This document shows, in pieces, positions 7,495 to 15,894 of a stretch of DNA of 16,037 bases. A model generated the notes under the pieces. The model was not told where the DNA came from, ran no database searches, and worked only from the letters and a program-made list of their open reading frames with translations. The translations under genes and the position numbers were made by a program. Source of the stretch: Flavobacterium sp. (GTDB lineage: Bacteria > Bacteroidota > Bacteroidia > Flavobacteriales > Flavobacteriaceae); NCBI RefSeq assembly GCF_020217025.1, contig NZ_JAIWOF010000102.1, positions 1 through 16,037 of the forward strand. Reading direction: 5' to 3'. Position 1 is the stretch's first letter; every line of letters begins with the position of its first letter.

Positions 7495-10011
7495 ATGGCT
7501 AAAAAAACAAGTAAAGATTCCGTAAATTCTCCTACCGAAACCAAAGAAAAATTCTCTTGGCGTTTAAGTCGTCAACAGAAATTTATTTTCGGTATTTTAT
7601 TGATTTTCTTTTCAATAGCACTGTTGCTTTCCTTTATTTCTTACTTTATCACAGGAAATAACGATCAAAATATAGTTACCGAATTAGCCAATAGAAATGT
7701 CAAAGCCGACAACTGGTTGGGGAAATTTGGAGCGTATTTAGCCGACTTTTTCCTTTACAAAGGTTTTGGAGTAGCATCATTTATTTTTGTGAGAATCCTT
7801 TTTTTAATGGGTGCTTACTTAGTATTGGACATGGCTATATCGAAATTAAAGAAAAGCTTTTTTTGGGATTTTTATCTGATAATTTTTATTTCTATTATTC
7901 TAGGTTTTTTCTGGGAATACATTCCACAATTGGGAGGAACAGTAGGTTATGAAATGAATTTATTTATCCAAGATTATATCGGAAAAACAGGAACTTTATT
8001 AGTGCTTTTATTCGGAATCGTACTATTCTTAGTTTTCAAAATTAAGATGTCGCCTGAAAGTTTTACTAAAGTTTTTGAAAAACCACAAGCAGAACTAAAC
8101 GAAGATATTGCCGTTGCGAATACAATAGTTCCAGTAACAGAAGAGGCAAACGAAGAAACTGAAGAGGAAGAAATCAATACCGATTTACCACTAACAACTT
8201 CGTCCAATAGAACAGATGATTTCATCTTAACCGAAGACGAAGAAGAAATGGGGAATTTCGAATTGAAAACTTATCCTTCTAATTTTGAAATCAACAAAGA
8301 AGCTTTAAAACCAACAATTGCTTCAGCATCGGAATTAACTTTAGACCCAAAACCAAAAGTTGAAACTCCAGAAGTAACTAATTTTTCAATCGAAGACAGA
8401 AGCATTCCGAAAGAAGATTTCATAAACGAAGACGCTTTTGTTATTGAAAAAGTAGAAGAAGAGGAAATAGTTGAGGAAAATTTAGCCGCTAAATTGGTGC
8501 AAGATTTTGGTCTTTTCGACCCAACATTGGAATTATCCAATTACCAATTCCCTCCTATCGATTTATTAAAAGAATATTCTTCTGGCGGAATTACTATCAA
8601 TCAAGCCGAATTAGAAGAAAACAAAAATAAAATTGTTGATACCTTAAAGAATTACAGCATCGGAATTTCGCAAATTAAAGCGACTGTTGGACCGACAGTT
8701 ACTTTATACGAAATTGTTCCAGAAGCTGGTATTCGTATCTCAAAAATTAAAAACTTAGAAGACGATATTGCCTTGTCTTTAGCAGCTTTAGGAATTCGTA
8801 TTATTGCACCAATTCCAGGTAAAGGAACTATTGGTATTGAAGTGCCTAACAACAATCCAACGATGGTTTCAATGAAGAGTGTTATTGCTTCACCGAAATT
8901 CCAAACTGCTGAAATGGAACTACCAATTGCATTAGGAAAAACCATTTCTAACGAAACCTTTGTAGTGGATTTAGCCAAAATGCCTCACTTATTGATGGCA
9001 GGTGCTACAGGTCAAGGAAAATCGGTAGGATTGAATGCGGTGTTAACTTCGCTTCTTTACAAAAAACATCCAGCCGAAGTAAAATTCGTTTTGGTGGATC
9101 CAAAGAAAGTAGAATTAACATTATTCAATAAAATTGAGCGTCATTATTTAGCCAAACTTCCGGATGGTGGCGATGCTATTATTACCGATAACACCAAAGT
9201 AATCAACACGTTGAATTCGTTGTGTATTGAAATGGACAACCGCTATTCTTTATTAAAAGATGCGATGGTACGTAACATTAAAGAATACAATGAGAAATTC
9301 AGAAATCGCAAATTAAATCCAGAAAACGGACACCGCTTTTTACCTTATATTGTATTAGTTGTCGACGAGTTTGCCGATTTAATCATGACAGCGGGTAAGG
9401 AAGTAGAAACACCAATTGCTCGTTTAGCTCAGTTAGCACGTGCTATTGGAATTCACTTAATTATTGCTACGCAACGTCCGTCGGTAAACGTAATTACGGG
9501 GATGATTAAAGCGAACTTCCCTGCTCGTATTGCCTTTAGAGTAACTTCTAAAATTGATTCAAGAACCATTTTAGATTCGGGTGGTGCGGATCAATTAATT
9601 GGTCGAGGCGATTTACTCTATACACAAGGTAATGAGATTGTCAGAGTGCAATGTGCTTTTGTAGATACACCAGAAGTAGATAAGATTTGTGATTTCATTG
9701 GAGCTCAAAAAGCATATCCTGAAGCGTATTTACTTCCTGAATACGTAGGTGAAGAAAGTGGCATAAAACTTGATATAGACATATCCGAAAGAGATTCGCT
9801 ATTCCGAGAAGCTGCGGAAGTAATCGTAACCGCACAACAAGGAAGCGCTTCTTTAATTCAAAGAAAATTAAAATTAGGTTACAATAGAGCTGGTCGTTTA
9901 ATCGACCAATTAGAAGCTGCTGGTATTGTAGGTCCATTTGAAGGTAGTAAAGCCCGTTCCGTTTTAATACCTGATTTAGTTGCCTTGGAACATTTTTTAA
10001 ACAATGAATAA
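7495..10011 (+). CDS. ftsK: DNA translocase FtsK
   Basis: FtsK (838 residues) is a septum-anchored hexameric ATPase that pumps the chromosome-terminus DNA during division and promotes dimer resolution. An N-terminal membrane domain with about four helices (about 30-180) is followed by a very acidic, low-complexity linker (about 195-350, rich in E, T and V), much shorter than the linker of E. coli FtsK. The alpha/beta motor carries Walker A GATGQGKS (503-510) and Walker B VLVVDEFAD (with D624-E625). A C-terminal winged-helix gamma domain (about 765-838; ERDSLFREAAEV, then ASLIQRKLKLGYNRAGRLID) would read KOPS-like sites. The protein is complete. It leads an apparent operon with lolA and the permease gene; the lolA frame starts within or right after its stop. 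Confidence 0.97.
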   Translation: MAKKTSKDSVNSPTETKEKFSWRLSRQQKFIFGILLIFFSIALLLSFISYFITGNNDQNIVTELANRNVKADNWLGKFGAYLADFFLYKGFGVASFIFVRILFLMGAYLVLDMAISKLKKSFFWDFYLIIFISIILGFFWEYIPQLGGTVGYEMNLFIQDYIGKTGTLLVLLFGIVLFLVFKIKMSPESFTKVFEKPQAELNEDIAVANTIVPVTEEANEETEEEEINTDLPLTTSSNRTDDFILTEDEEEMGNFELKTYPSNFEINKEALKPTIASASELTLDPKPKVETPEVTNFSIEDRSIPKEDFINEDAFVIEKVEEEEIVEENLAAKLVQDFGLFDPTLELSNYQFPPIDLLKEYSSGGITINQAELEENKNKIVDTLKNYSIGISQIKATVGPTVTLYEIVPEAGIRISKIKNLEDDIALSLAALGIRIIAPIPGKGTIGIEVPNNNPTMVSMKSVIASPKFQTAEMELPIALGKTISNETFVVDLAKMPHLLMAGATGQGKSVGLNAVLTSLLYKKHPAEVKFVLVDPKKVELTLFNKIERHYLAKLPDGGDAIITDNTKVINTLNSLCIEMDNRYSLLKDAMVRNIKEYNEKFRNRKLNPENGHRFLPYIVLVVDEFADLIMTAGKEVETPIARLAQLARAIGIHLIIATQRPSVNVITGMIKANFPARIAFRVTSKIDSRTILDSGGADQLIGRGDLLYTQGNEIVRVQCAFVDTPEVDKICDFIGAQKAYPEAYLLPEYVGEESGIKLDIDISERDSLFREAAEVIVTAQQGSASLIQRKLKLGYNRAGRLIDQLEAAGIVGPFEGSKARSVLIPDLVALEHFLNNE

Positions 10012-10024
10012 AACAAAAATTAAA

Positions 10025-10669
10025 ATGAAACGTTTTTTACAAGTTGCAATCGCATTACTTATTGGTTTTTCGGTACAAGCGCAAGATGCTAAAAAAGCAA
10101 AAGAGTTATTAGATGAAGTATCGGCGAAAATAAAATCGTACAATAATATTGTGATTGACTTTAAATATACTTTAAATAATCCAAAAGAAAACATCAACCA
10201 AGAAAGCAAAGGAAATGTAGCACTTCAAGGAAATTTATACAACCTAAATTTCATGGGCGTAACTAAGATTTTCGACGGAAAAAAAGTATACACTATTGTA
10301 CCAGAAGATGAGGAAATCACCATCGCTAATTTTGATGCTAATGATGATAATGCCATCACACCAAACAAAATGTTGACCTTCTTTAATACAGGATACAAAT
10401 ATGCTTGGGACATTCCTCAAGATGTAAAAGGAAGAAAAATTCAATACGTAAAATTAACACCAAATAGTAGTAAAGACCAACGCAAAGAAATCCTAATAGG
10501 TATTGATATTGTTACCAAACACATCTACAATGTAATTGAAGTGGGTAAAAACGGTACAAAAACTACTTTAACTGTTAATTCTTTTAAAACAAATCAGCCA
10601 TTATCGAAAAATCATTTTACCTTTACCAAATCAAAATATCCTAATTATTACATCAATAAATTAGACTAA
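10025..10669 (+). CDS. lolA: Outer-membrane lipoprotein carrier protein LolA
   Basis: This encodes a 214-residue periplasmic carrier that takes lipoproteins released by LolCDE across the periplasm. The signal peptide MKRFLQVAIALLIGFSVQAQ ends with an A-Q cleavage region near 19. The mature part has the LolA/LolB fold pattern: a first helix AKELLDEVSAKIKSYNN, strands such as IVIDFKYTL and GNVALQGNLYNLNFMG, DGKKVYTIVPEDEE, the helix NKMLTFFNTGY, and a final FTKSKYPNYYINKLD. An in-frame ATG at 10004 overlapping the ftsK stop would add seven residues (MNKTKIK); I prefer 10025 because it gives a compact signal peptide, but 10004 is possible and would still be a functional leader. It lies directly between ftsK and the LPS permease gene, consistent with an envelope-biogenesis unit. 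Confidence 0.9.
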   Translation: MKRFLQVAIALLIGFSVQAQDAKKAKELLDEVSAKIKSYNNIVIDFKYTLNNPKENINQESKGNVALQGNLYNLNFMGVTKIFDGKKVYTIVPEDEEITIANFDANDDNAITPNKMLTFFNTGYKYAWDIPQDVKGRKIQYVKLTPNSSKDQRKEILIGIDIVTKHIYNVIEVGKNGTKTTLTVNSFKTNQPLSKNHFTFTKSKYPNYYINKLD

Positions 10670-10674
10670 TTTCG
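10667..10674 (+). promoter_or_regulatory. Possible weak -7 element before the permease gene
   Basis: TAATTTCG differs from TAnnTTTG by one base and lies 6 bases before the GTG at 10680, overlapping the lolA stop. It would give an almost leaderless mRNA. It may be chance, since the gene can also be read from the upstream ftsK promoter. Confidence 0.3.
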
Positions 10675-10679
10675 TTCGG

Positions 10680-12125
10680 GTGAAAATATTAGATAAATAC
10701 ATTATTAAATCTTTCATGATTACATTTACTTCGGTATTTGTAATCTTGTTTTTTATATTCGTTTTACAAGGAATTTGGCTTTTCATTGCTGAACTGGCAG
10801 GAAAAGATTTGGACTTTTTTACCATTGTCAAATTCTTATCGTTCTACGCTCCTACTATTGTTCCTTTAGTATTGCCGCTTTCTGTGTTGTTAGCATCCAT
10901 CATGACATTTGGTAGTTTTGCCGAAAATTATGAATTTGCTGCCATGAAATCTTCTGGTATTTCATTACAACGCGCTATGAAAATGCTAACGATTACGATT
11001 GGAATTTTATCATTAGTTTCTTTCTTTTTTGCTAATAATGTAATTCCAGACGCGCAATATAAATTCATCAATCTTAGAAAAACAATTGTTCAGCAAAAAC
11101 CCGCTATGGCTATTGCGGAAGGACAATTTAATACCATTGGTACTTCTAATATTAAAGTGGGTAAAAAAACGGGCGATAATGGTGAATTCTTAGAAGACGT
11201 AACCATGCATGTTAAAAACAGAAACATGGGCCTAGGAGCTAACACTATTATCAAAGCTAAAAGAGGTATTTTAACTAGTGAAGATGATTCTAATTATTTA
11301 CAATTAGAATTATACGATGGGTATTATTATGAAGATATTCATCCTGAAAATTTTGAGGAACGCAAGCGATTGCCTTTCGCAAAAAGTAGCTTTAAAAAAT
11401 ATGTTATTAATATCGATTTAACGAAACTAAATCAGTCAGAAATAGAAGATGGTGACATCACATCTGAAAAAATGCTTACTGCATTAGAACTTAAATACAC
11501 TATCGATTCTTTGCAAAAAAATTACGATAGAGAAATTGTTTCTTTTACTGATAATATAATTCAAAGAAATAACAACTTGCTTAGAAATAAAATAAGCATT
11601 GATAAAAATTCTTCTAAAATTCCTAAAGATCTATTTGAAATTTTTTCTCAAGGAGATAAAATACAAATTATTGAAATGGCTAAAAATAATGTTTCTGGTG
11701 TTGAGTATAGCATACAGAGCAATAAAATAGAACTTGAAAATAAAATTATAAACATCAACAATCACTGGTTAGCTATTCATGAAAAATTTGTGATAGCATA
11801 CTCTTGTTTACTAATGTTTTTTATTGGAGCACCATTAGGAGCCATTATCCGAAAAGGTGGTTTAGGATTACCTATTGTATTTGCAATTTTAATCTTCATA
11901 TCTTTCCATTTCATAAACACATTTGGTCGTAAAGTAGCACAACAAGACACAATATCTCCTTTCTTAGGTGCTTGGATGGCCTCACTACTAATGACGCCTT
12001 TTGCCATAATTTTAACCTATCGTGCCACAAACGATATTGGTATCATGATAAACTTTGATTGGATAACTGATCCATTTAAAAAACTTTTCAATAAAATAAC
12101 ACAAAATAACGACGACAACAACTAA
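10680..12125 (+). CDS. LptF/LptG family LPS export permease
   Basis: This 481-residue inner-membrane permease of the LptF/LptG (YjgP/YjgQ) family is the membrane half of the LptBFGC ABC transporter that extracts LPS. The start MKILDKYIIKSF leads into three N-terminal helices (about 12-35, 52-78 and 98-120), with the family stretch FGSFAENYEFAAMKSSGIS at the cytoplasmic face. A periplasmic beta region (about 125-255) follows, then three C-terminal helices (about 368-455) with FFIGAPLGAIIRKGGLG. It is clearly longer than E. coli LptF/G (about 360) because of a charged, helix-prone insertion at about 260-370, just before helix four. The start codon is GTG at 10680; no closer ATG gives the family N-terminus. 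LptF and LptG cannot be told apart by eye, and a partner gene is not in this window. Confidence 0.92.
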   Translation: MKILDKYIIKSFMITFTSVFVILFFIFVLQGIWLFIAELAGKDLDFFTIVKFLSFYAPTIVPLVLPLSVLLASIMTFGSFAENYEFAAMKSSGISLQRAMKMLTITIGILSLVSFFFANNVIPDAQYKFINLRKTIVQQKPAMAIAEGQFNTIGTSNIKVGKKTGDNGEFLEDVTMHVKNRNMGLGANTIIKAKRGILTSEDDSNYLQLELYDGYYYEDIHPENFEERKRLPFAKSSFKKYVINIDLTKLNQSEIEDGDITSEKMLTALELKYTIDSLQKNYDREIVSFTDNIIQRNNNLLRNKISIDKNSSKIPKDLFEIFSQGDKIQIIEMAKNNVSGVEYSIQSNKIELENKIININNHWLAIHEKFVIAYSCLLMFFIGAPLGAIIRKGGLGLPIVFAILIFISFHFINTFGRKVAQQDTISPFLGAWMASLLMTPFAIILTYRATNDIGIMINFDWITDPFKKLFNKITQNNDDNN

Positions 12126-12129
12126 TCCC

Positions 12130-13263
12130 ATGTCAAAGAACATACAACTAAACACAATTGAAGAAGCTATTGAAGACATCCGTCAAGGAAAAGTAATCAT
12201 AGTAGTAGATGATGAAGACAGAGAAAACGAAGGCGATTTCTTAGCTGCTGCCGAAAAAGTAACGCCAGAAATGATTAATTTCATGGCAACACATGGTAGA
12301 GGATTAATCTGTGCTCCATTAACCGAATCACGTTGTAAAGAATTAGATCTTCATGCCATGGTGCGTAATAACACCGACCACATGGAAACCGCTTTTACCG
12401 TTTCGGTTGACCTAAAGGGAAAAGGAGTTTCTACAGGAATTTCTGCTTCTGATAGAGCTTTAACTATTCAAGCCTTAATTGACCCTGAAACCAAACCATT
12501 CGATTTAGCACGTCCAGGACATATTTTCCCATTGATTGCCAAACAAGGTGGCGTTTTAAGAAGAACAGGACACACCGAAGCTGCCATTGATTTTGCACGT
12601 TTAGCTGGATTTAAACCGGCAGGTGTTATCGTAGAAATCATGAACGAAGACGGAACAATGGCACGTTTACCGCAACTGGTAGAAGTAGCGAAGAAATTCG
12701 ACTTAAAATTGGTTTCGATTGAAGATTTAGTAGCATACAGAATGCAACACGATAGCTTAATTCAAAAGAAAGAAGATTTTGATATCGAAACGCGTTTTGG
12801 AACATTTAGAATGCGTGCGTATTTACAAACAACTAACAAACAAGTTCACATAGCCATAACAAAAGGAACATGGAATGCTGGAGAACCTATTTTAACACGC
12901 ATTAATACAACGCAAGTAAATAATGATATTTTAGGAACGCTTACTAGCGATAACGATAAAAAGTTAGACAGTGTTTTCCGTAAAATAAACGAAGCTGAAA
13001 AAGGAGCTATTGTGTTTATTAATCAAGAAGTTAAGTCTTTAGAATTATTAGAACGTATCGCCGAATTAAAAGTATTACAAAGCCAAGGTGAAATGCGTGC
13101 TCCACAAATTAAAATGGACACCAAAGATTTCGGAATCGGAGCACAAATCCTTCACGATTTAGATATTACCAAAATCGAATTACTATCCAACAGCACCGCT
13201 CCTACCAAACGAGTAGGAATGATAGGCTACGGCTTAGAAATTACCGATTATGTAAATTATTAA
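12130..13263 (+). CDS. ribB: 3,4-dihydroxy-2-butanone-4-phosphate synthase with degenerate GTP cyclohydrolase II domain (RibB/RibBX type)
   Basis: This 377-residue cytoplasmic protein acts in riboflavin synthesis. The N-terminal half (about 1-205) is an intact DHBP synthase, converting ribulose 5-phosphate to the four-carbon unit: [10 protein letters not shown] (27-36), THGRGLIC (54-61), RPGHIFPL (128-135), [16 protein letters not shown] (145-160) and [12 protein letters not shown] (169-180). The C-terminal half (about 218-377) aligns without gaps to GTP cyclohydrolase II around [19 protein letters not shown] but has lost the zinc cysteines: expected C positions are Q262, S273 and N275. The catalytic QEGR segment reads QEVK (299-302). 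[13 protein letters not shown] (332-344) is still conserved. The second half should therefore lack cyclohydrolase activity, and a separate RibA would be needed. It starts 4 bases after the permease stop and ends the operon. Confidence 0.95.
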   Translation: MSKNIQLNTIEEAIEDIRQGKVIIVVDDEDRENEGDFLAAAEKVTPEMINFMATHGRGLICAPLTESRCKELDLHAMVRNNTDHMETAFTVSVDLKGKGVSTGISASDRALTIQALIDPETKPFDLARPGHIFPLIAKQGGVLRRTGHTEAAIDFARLAGFKPAGVIVEIMNEDGTMARLPQLVEVAKKFDLKLVSIEDLVAYRMQHDSLIQKKEDFDIETRFGTFRMRAYLQTTNKQVHIAITKGTWNAGEPILTRINTTQVNNDILGTLTSDNDKKLDSVFRKINEAEKGAIVFINQEVKSLELLERIAELKVLQSQGEMRAPQIKMDTKDFGIGAQILHDLDITKIELLSNSTAPTKRVGMIGYGLEITDYVNY

Positions 13264-13267
13264 ATAT

Positions 13268-13301
13268 AAAGCCCCAAAAACTAGTATTTTGGGGCTTTTT
13301 T
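13268..13301 (+). terminator. Intrinsic terminator after ribB
   Basis: AAAGCCCCAAAA (13268-13279) pairs with TTTTGGGGCTTT (13287-13298) around a 7-base loop, followed by more T. It closes the ftsK-ribB unit and may also stop leftward transcripts of the minus-strand genes, as the opposite strand also ends in a T-rich arm. Confidence 0.9.
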
Positions 13302-13371
13302 ACAACTATTCTACAGCACTTTTGCTACTCAAGTTAAGAGAATTAAGATTCTTCTACTCAAGGTTCTATTT

Positions 13372-14901
13372 TTATTCAAAAATATTCATGTCTTCCTTAT
13401 AAATAGGACTTTCAATATTTAAAAAATGTAAGACACTATGAAATACATGGTATTGCGACAAATTATCCATCTTTTTCACTTTCATTTTACTTGTATCTGA
13501 AACCCATACAATAAATGGAATTTCATATTGTTCTTTTGGAGCAATACTCATAGGAATTCCATGCATATATAAGTTATTTTCTCCTAAAGATTCCCCATGA
13601 TCAGAAACAAAAAGCATCGTGCTTTTATACGTATTCAATTGCTTTAATGATTCAATTGTTTTATGTAAAATATAATCGGTATAAACAATCGAATTATCAT
13701 ATGCATTAATAAGTTCTGCTTGAGAGCAATTTGACAATTCTACACTTTTACAAACGGGTGTAAAATGCTCAAATTGAGCAGGATATTTCTTGTTATAACT
13801 AGGACCATGACTCGTACTTGTATGCAAAACAATTAAAATTTTATTCTTTTTACTAGCTAAAATCTGCTCTTTTAATCCATTTAAAAGAACTTCGTCATAA
13901 CCACAGTAGTCTTCTTTACAATTGGCTTGTAAATACTTCTTATCTTGATAATTTTTAACATGTACGGGTGGCTCACCCCAGTTGGTAGTTCGCCAAATTA
14001 CCTCTACATGATTACGATACAAATAATTAGGCAAAATTTCATACAAATCATCAGTTTCTTTGTGATCTAAAATACTTTTCACACCTGCTGTCGTGTAAGT
14101 AGCACTAGAATTGGCATCAAAATGGAATAAATTTTGAGTTTTAGACAACAGTGGATTCGTATTTTTACTGTAACCATATAAAGAAAAATTTTGTCTTCGA
14201 GCCGATTCTCCAATGACTAAAACTACAATCGCTTTTTCATTATCCTTTATTTTTGCATCTGGAAGTAAAATTTCCTTCTCATTTTTTTTATTTTGATGAA
14301 TATAAAAAAGAGACGTATTTACTACATACGACCACGGCATTGCTAATCCTCCTAACCTTTTTGAATTCTTATCAATCCATAACCAATTACTTGCATTAAC
14401 AAAAACTAAAACCAAAGCAAACAATAAGGTAAGCGATGATAGTATCGAAAACTTCTTCAGTGATACACTTTCAATTTTACTTTTAACAATCAAATAACTT
14501 GGTAAAACTCCCAAGAAAATAAGATAAAGTACCAATTTTAATGAAAAATAACTGCTCGACTCATCATAATTGGTATTCAATACATTACCAATCATACTTT
14601 CGTCTACAATTATGCCATAGGTTGAAACGAAGTAAACAGCAATGGCATTAAATAAAAAGAATAATACGAGTATAAATTTTCCTATCCGTTGTGATAAAAA
14701 TAAAAGTAAAAAAAACACAAACGCATTTAACAATATCATGAGTACTACCAAACTCGTTATCACAAAAAAACCACTAAAGCTTTTATAATTGATATTTTCA
14801 AATACGAAATTAAAAAAAGGAATATGAAAAAATAAGAAGTTAAGACAACTGATAATTAAAATAAAAGGCAGGATCTTGAAGTTATTTTTTAACGTAAACA
14901 T
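13372..14901 (-). CDS. EptA-type phosphoethanolamine transferase
   Basis: This 509-residue inner-membrane enzyme belongs to the sulfatase/alkaline-phosphatase superfamily and would move phosphoethanolamine from phosphatidylethanolamine to lipid A or another glycan in the periplasm. About five hydrophobic helices occupy 1-170, followed by a periplasmic catalytic domain. That domain shows IGESARRQNFSLYGYSKNTNP (E232), the nucleophile loop SSATYTTAGVKSIL with T270 aligning to the catalytic threonine, NCKEDYC (C328, C333), HTSTSHGPSY (H366), VC...NC (C384, C392) and SDHGESLGENNLYMHG (D434, H435, H447). The disulfide cysteines that usually flank the nucleophile loop are serines (S266, S276). Start choice: ATG at 14901 gives MFTLKNNFK; an in-frame ATG at 14925 would add eight residues. 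Either way the gene overlaps the PAP2 gene, so the two are co-transcribed. The acceptor (lipid A position or otherwise) is inferred. Confidence 0.9.
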   Translation of the reverse strand: MFTLKNNFKILPFILIISCLNFLFFHIPFFNFVFENINYKSFSGFFVITSLVVLMILLNAFVFFLLLFLSQRIGKFILVLFFLFNAIAVYFVSTYGIIVDESMIGNVLNTNYDESSSYFSLKLVLYLIFLGVLPSYLIVKSKIESVSLKKFSILSSLTLLFALVLVFVNASNWLWIDKNSKRLGGLAMPWSYVVNTSLFYIHQNKKNEKEILLPDAKIKDNEKAIVVLVIGESARRQNFSLYGYSKNTNPLLSKTQNLFHFDANSSATYTTAGVKSILDHKETDDLYEILPNYLYRNHVEVIWRTTNWGEPPVHVKNYQDKKYLQANCKEDYCGYDEVLLNGLKEQILASKKNKILIVLHTSTSHGPSYNKKYPAQFEHFTPVCKSVELSNCSQAELINAYDNSIVYTDYILHKTIESLKQLNTYKSTMLFVSDHGESLGENNLYMHGIPMSIAPKEQYEIPFIVWVSDTSKMKVKKMDNLSQYHVFHSVLHFLNIESPIYKEDMNIFE

Positions 14902-15709
14902 AAATAAATTTATAAAGAGCCACAAATAAACTAATTAATGCTAAATAAAACACTATAATTTTTTCATTATATATTTTTATTGAAACCGAAATACAACAGG
15001 CAATAATAGCAACAATAAATATAGGGCTATATTTCTTGAAACAAATCCAGTTCCAAATTTTATATTTTCTACTAATGAATATTCCTAACAGACCAGAACA
15101 ATATCCGATAACACTTCCTATTAAAACATCAAAAGGAAAATGAGCTCCTACGGCTACTCTAGATAGTCCAATTAAATACCCAAAACCTAGTAGAAGAAAA
15201 ATCCACATGCCTTTATATATATTTTTTTTAGGCATAAAAGCAAATAGAATTACAGTTAAAATCGTAAAAATGGTAACCGTATGCCCTGATGGCAAACTAC
15301 TAAAACCATGTAATGTTCTCCCTACGATAATAAAACTATCCTCATTTAAAATTTCTGCAGGTCGTGGAATTAAAAATAAATCTTTAAAAAATTTACAGAA
15401 AACTGCAGAAACTAGTAAGGCAGAAAGCAACGATTCCCAAACTTTAGGCGCATAAATTACCAATAAAATTAAAAACGATAAAAATATAGAGGCATCACCT
15501 AGTTGCGTCAAGTTAAAGGCCGTTACCTTATACGCTCCAAAATAATGATTCAAATCATAAAACCAATCCTTTTGAATTGCTACATAACCTTGAACACTTA
15601 AGGCATCATTCATTAAGAGAAACAAAACTAGGGTTAGAATGATAAAAAATGGAAATAAAAATAATCTAGGATTTATTTTATTAAAATTAGCAATTACGAC
15701 TTCGTTCAT
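14882..15709 (-). CDS. PAP2-family membrane lipid phosphatase (LpxE-like candidate)
   Basis: This is a 275-residue multi-spanning PAP2 phosphatase. All three active-site motifs are complete: K109-x6-R116-P117 (KDLFLIPRP), PSGH (140-143) and SR-x5-H-x3-D (S183-R184, H190, D194). It has about six helices in the PAP2 core (20-215) and two further hydrophobic segments at the C-terminus (about 228-245 and 252-272), an extension beyond the minimal family. PAP2 enzymes act on lipid phosphates such as phosphatidate, undecaprenyl diphosphate or lipid A. Because the gene is directly upstream of and overlaps an EptA-type transferase gene, a lipid A 1-phosphatase role like LpxE is favoured, by analogy with the Helicobacter pylori lpxE-eptA pair. 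UppP-type activity cannot be excluded. No exact TAnnTTTG is seen upstream, though the region to 15847 is extremely AT-rich. Confidence 0.9.
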   Translation of the reverse strand: MNEVVIANFNKINPRLFLFPFFIILTLVLFLLMNDALSVQGYVAIQKDWFYDLNHYFGAYKVTAFNLTQLGDASIFLSFLILLVIYAPKVWESLLSALLVSAVFCKFFKDLFLIPRPAEILNEDSFIIVGRTLHGFSSLPSGHTVTIFTILTVILFAFMPKKNIYKGMWIFLLLGFGYLIGLSRVAVGAHFPFDVLIGSVIGYCSGLLGIFISRKYKIWNWICFKKYSPIFIVAIIACCISVSIKIYNEKIIVFYLALISLFVALYKFIYVYVKK

Positions 15710-15847
15710 TTTAAATAATTAATTTGCTAAAAATAAAAAAAAAATCAAAATAGTTATATTTTTTTTACAAAAATTAATAATAACTTAATTAAAATTTAAA
15801 AAGTATTGAAAAAATATTTTTAGTTAAAGTTTTGTGCGTTTAATCGA
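15710..15847. other. AT-rich intergenic spacer upstream of the PAP2 gene
   Basis: This stretch is nearly all A and T, with long A or T runs (around 15733-15743 and 15759-15767). It presumably carries the minus-strand promoter for the PAP2/EptA pair. On that strand I see only imperfect -7 candidates (TATTTTG and TAATTTTTG), so no site is called. There are no open frames of note. Confidence 0.5.
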
Positions 15848-15874
15848 AAAGCCCAGATAGTTAGTCTGGGCTTT
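15848..15874. terminator. Hairpin terminator with no partner gene in the window
   Basis: AAAGCCCAGA (15848-15857) pairs perfectly with TCTGGGCTTT (15865-15874) around a 7-base loop, with T-rich sequence on both strands. No plus-strand gene runs into it, so it more likely ends a minus-strand gene coming from the right, now separated from it by the repeat array. Confidence 0.75.
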
Positions 15875-15894
15875 ATTATTACACGCTATACCTA

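Noticed and set aside
12100..12130. FMN riboswitch before ribB.
   Set aside because: Only 4 bases separate ribB from the permease gene, leaving no room for a structured leader.
13325..13362. Direct repeat CTACTCAAG and a small hairpin after ribB.
   Set aside because: The 9-bp repeat and the 5-6 bp wobble-containing stem are within chance for AT-rich sequence, and a much better terminator lies just upstream.
15207..15455. An 82-codon plus-strand open frame.
   Set aside because: It is antisense to the PAP2 gene, whose three active-site motifs are complete on the minus strand.
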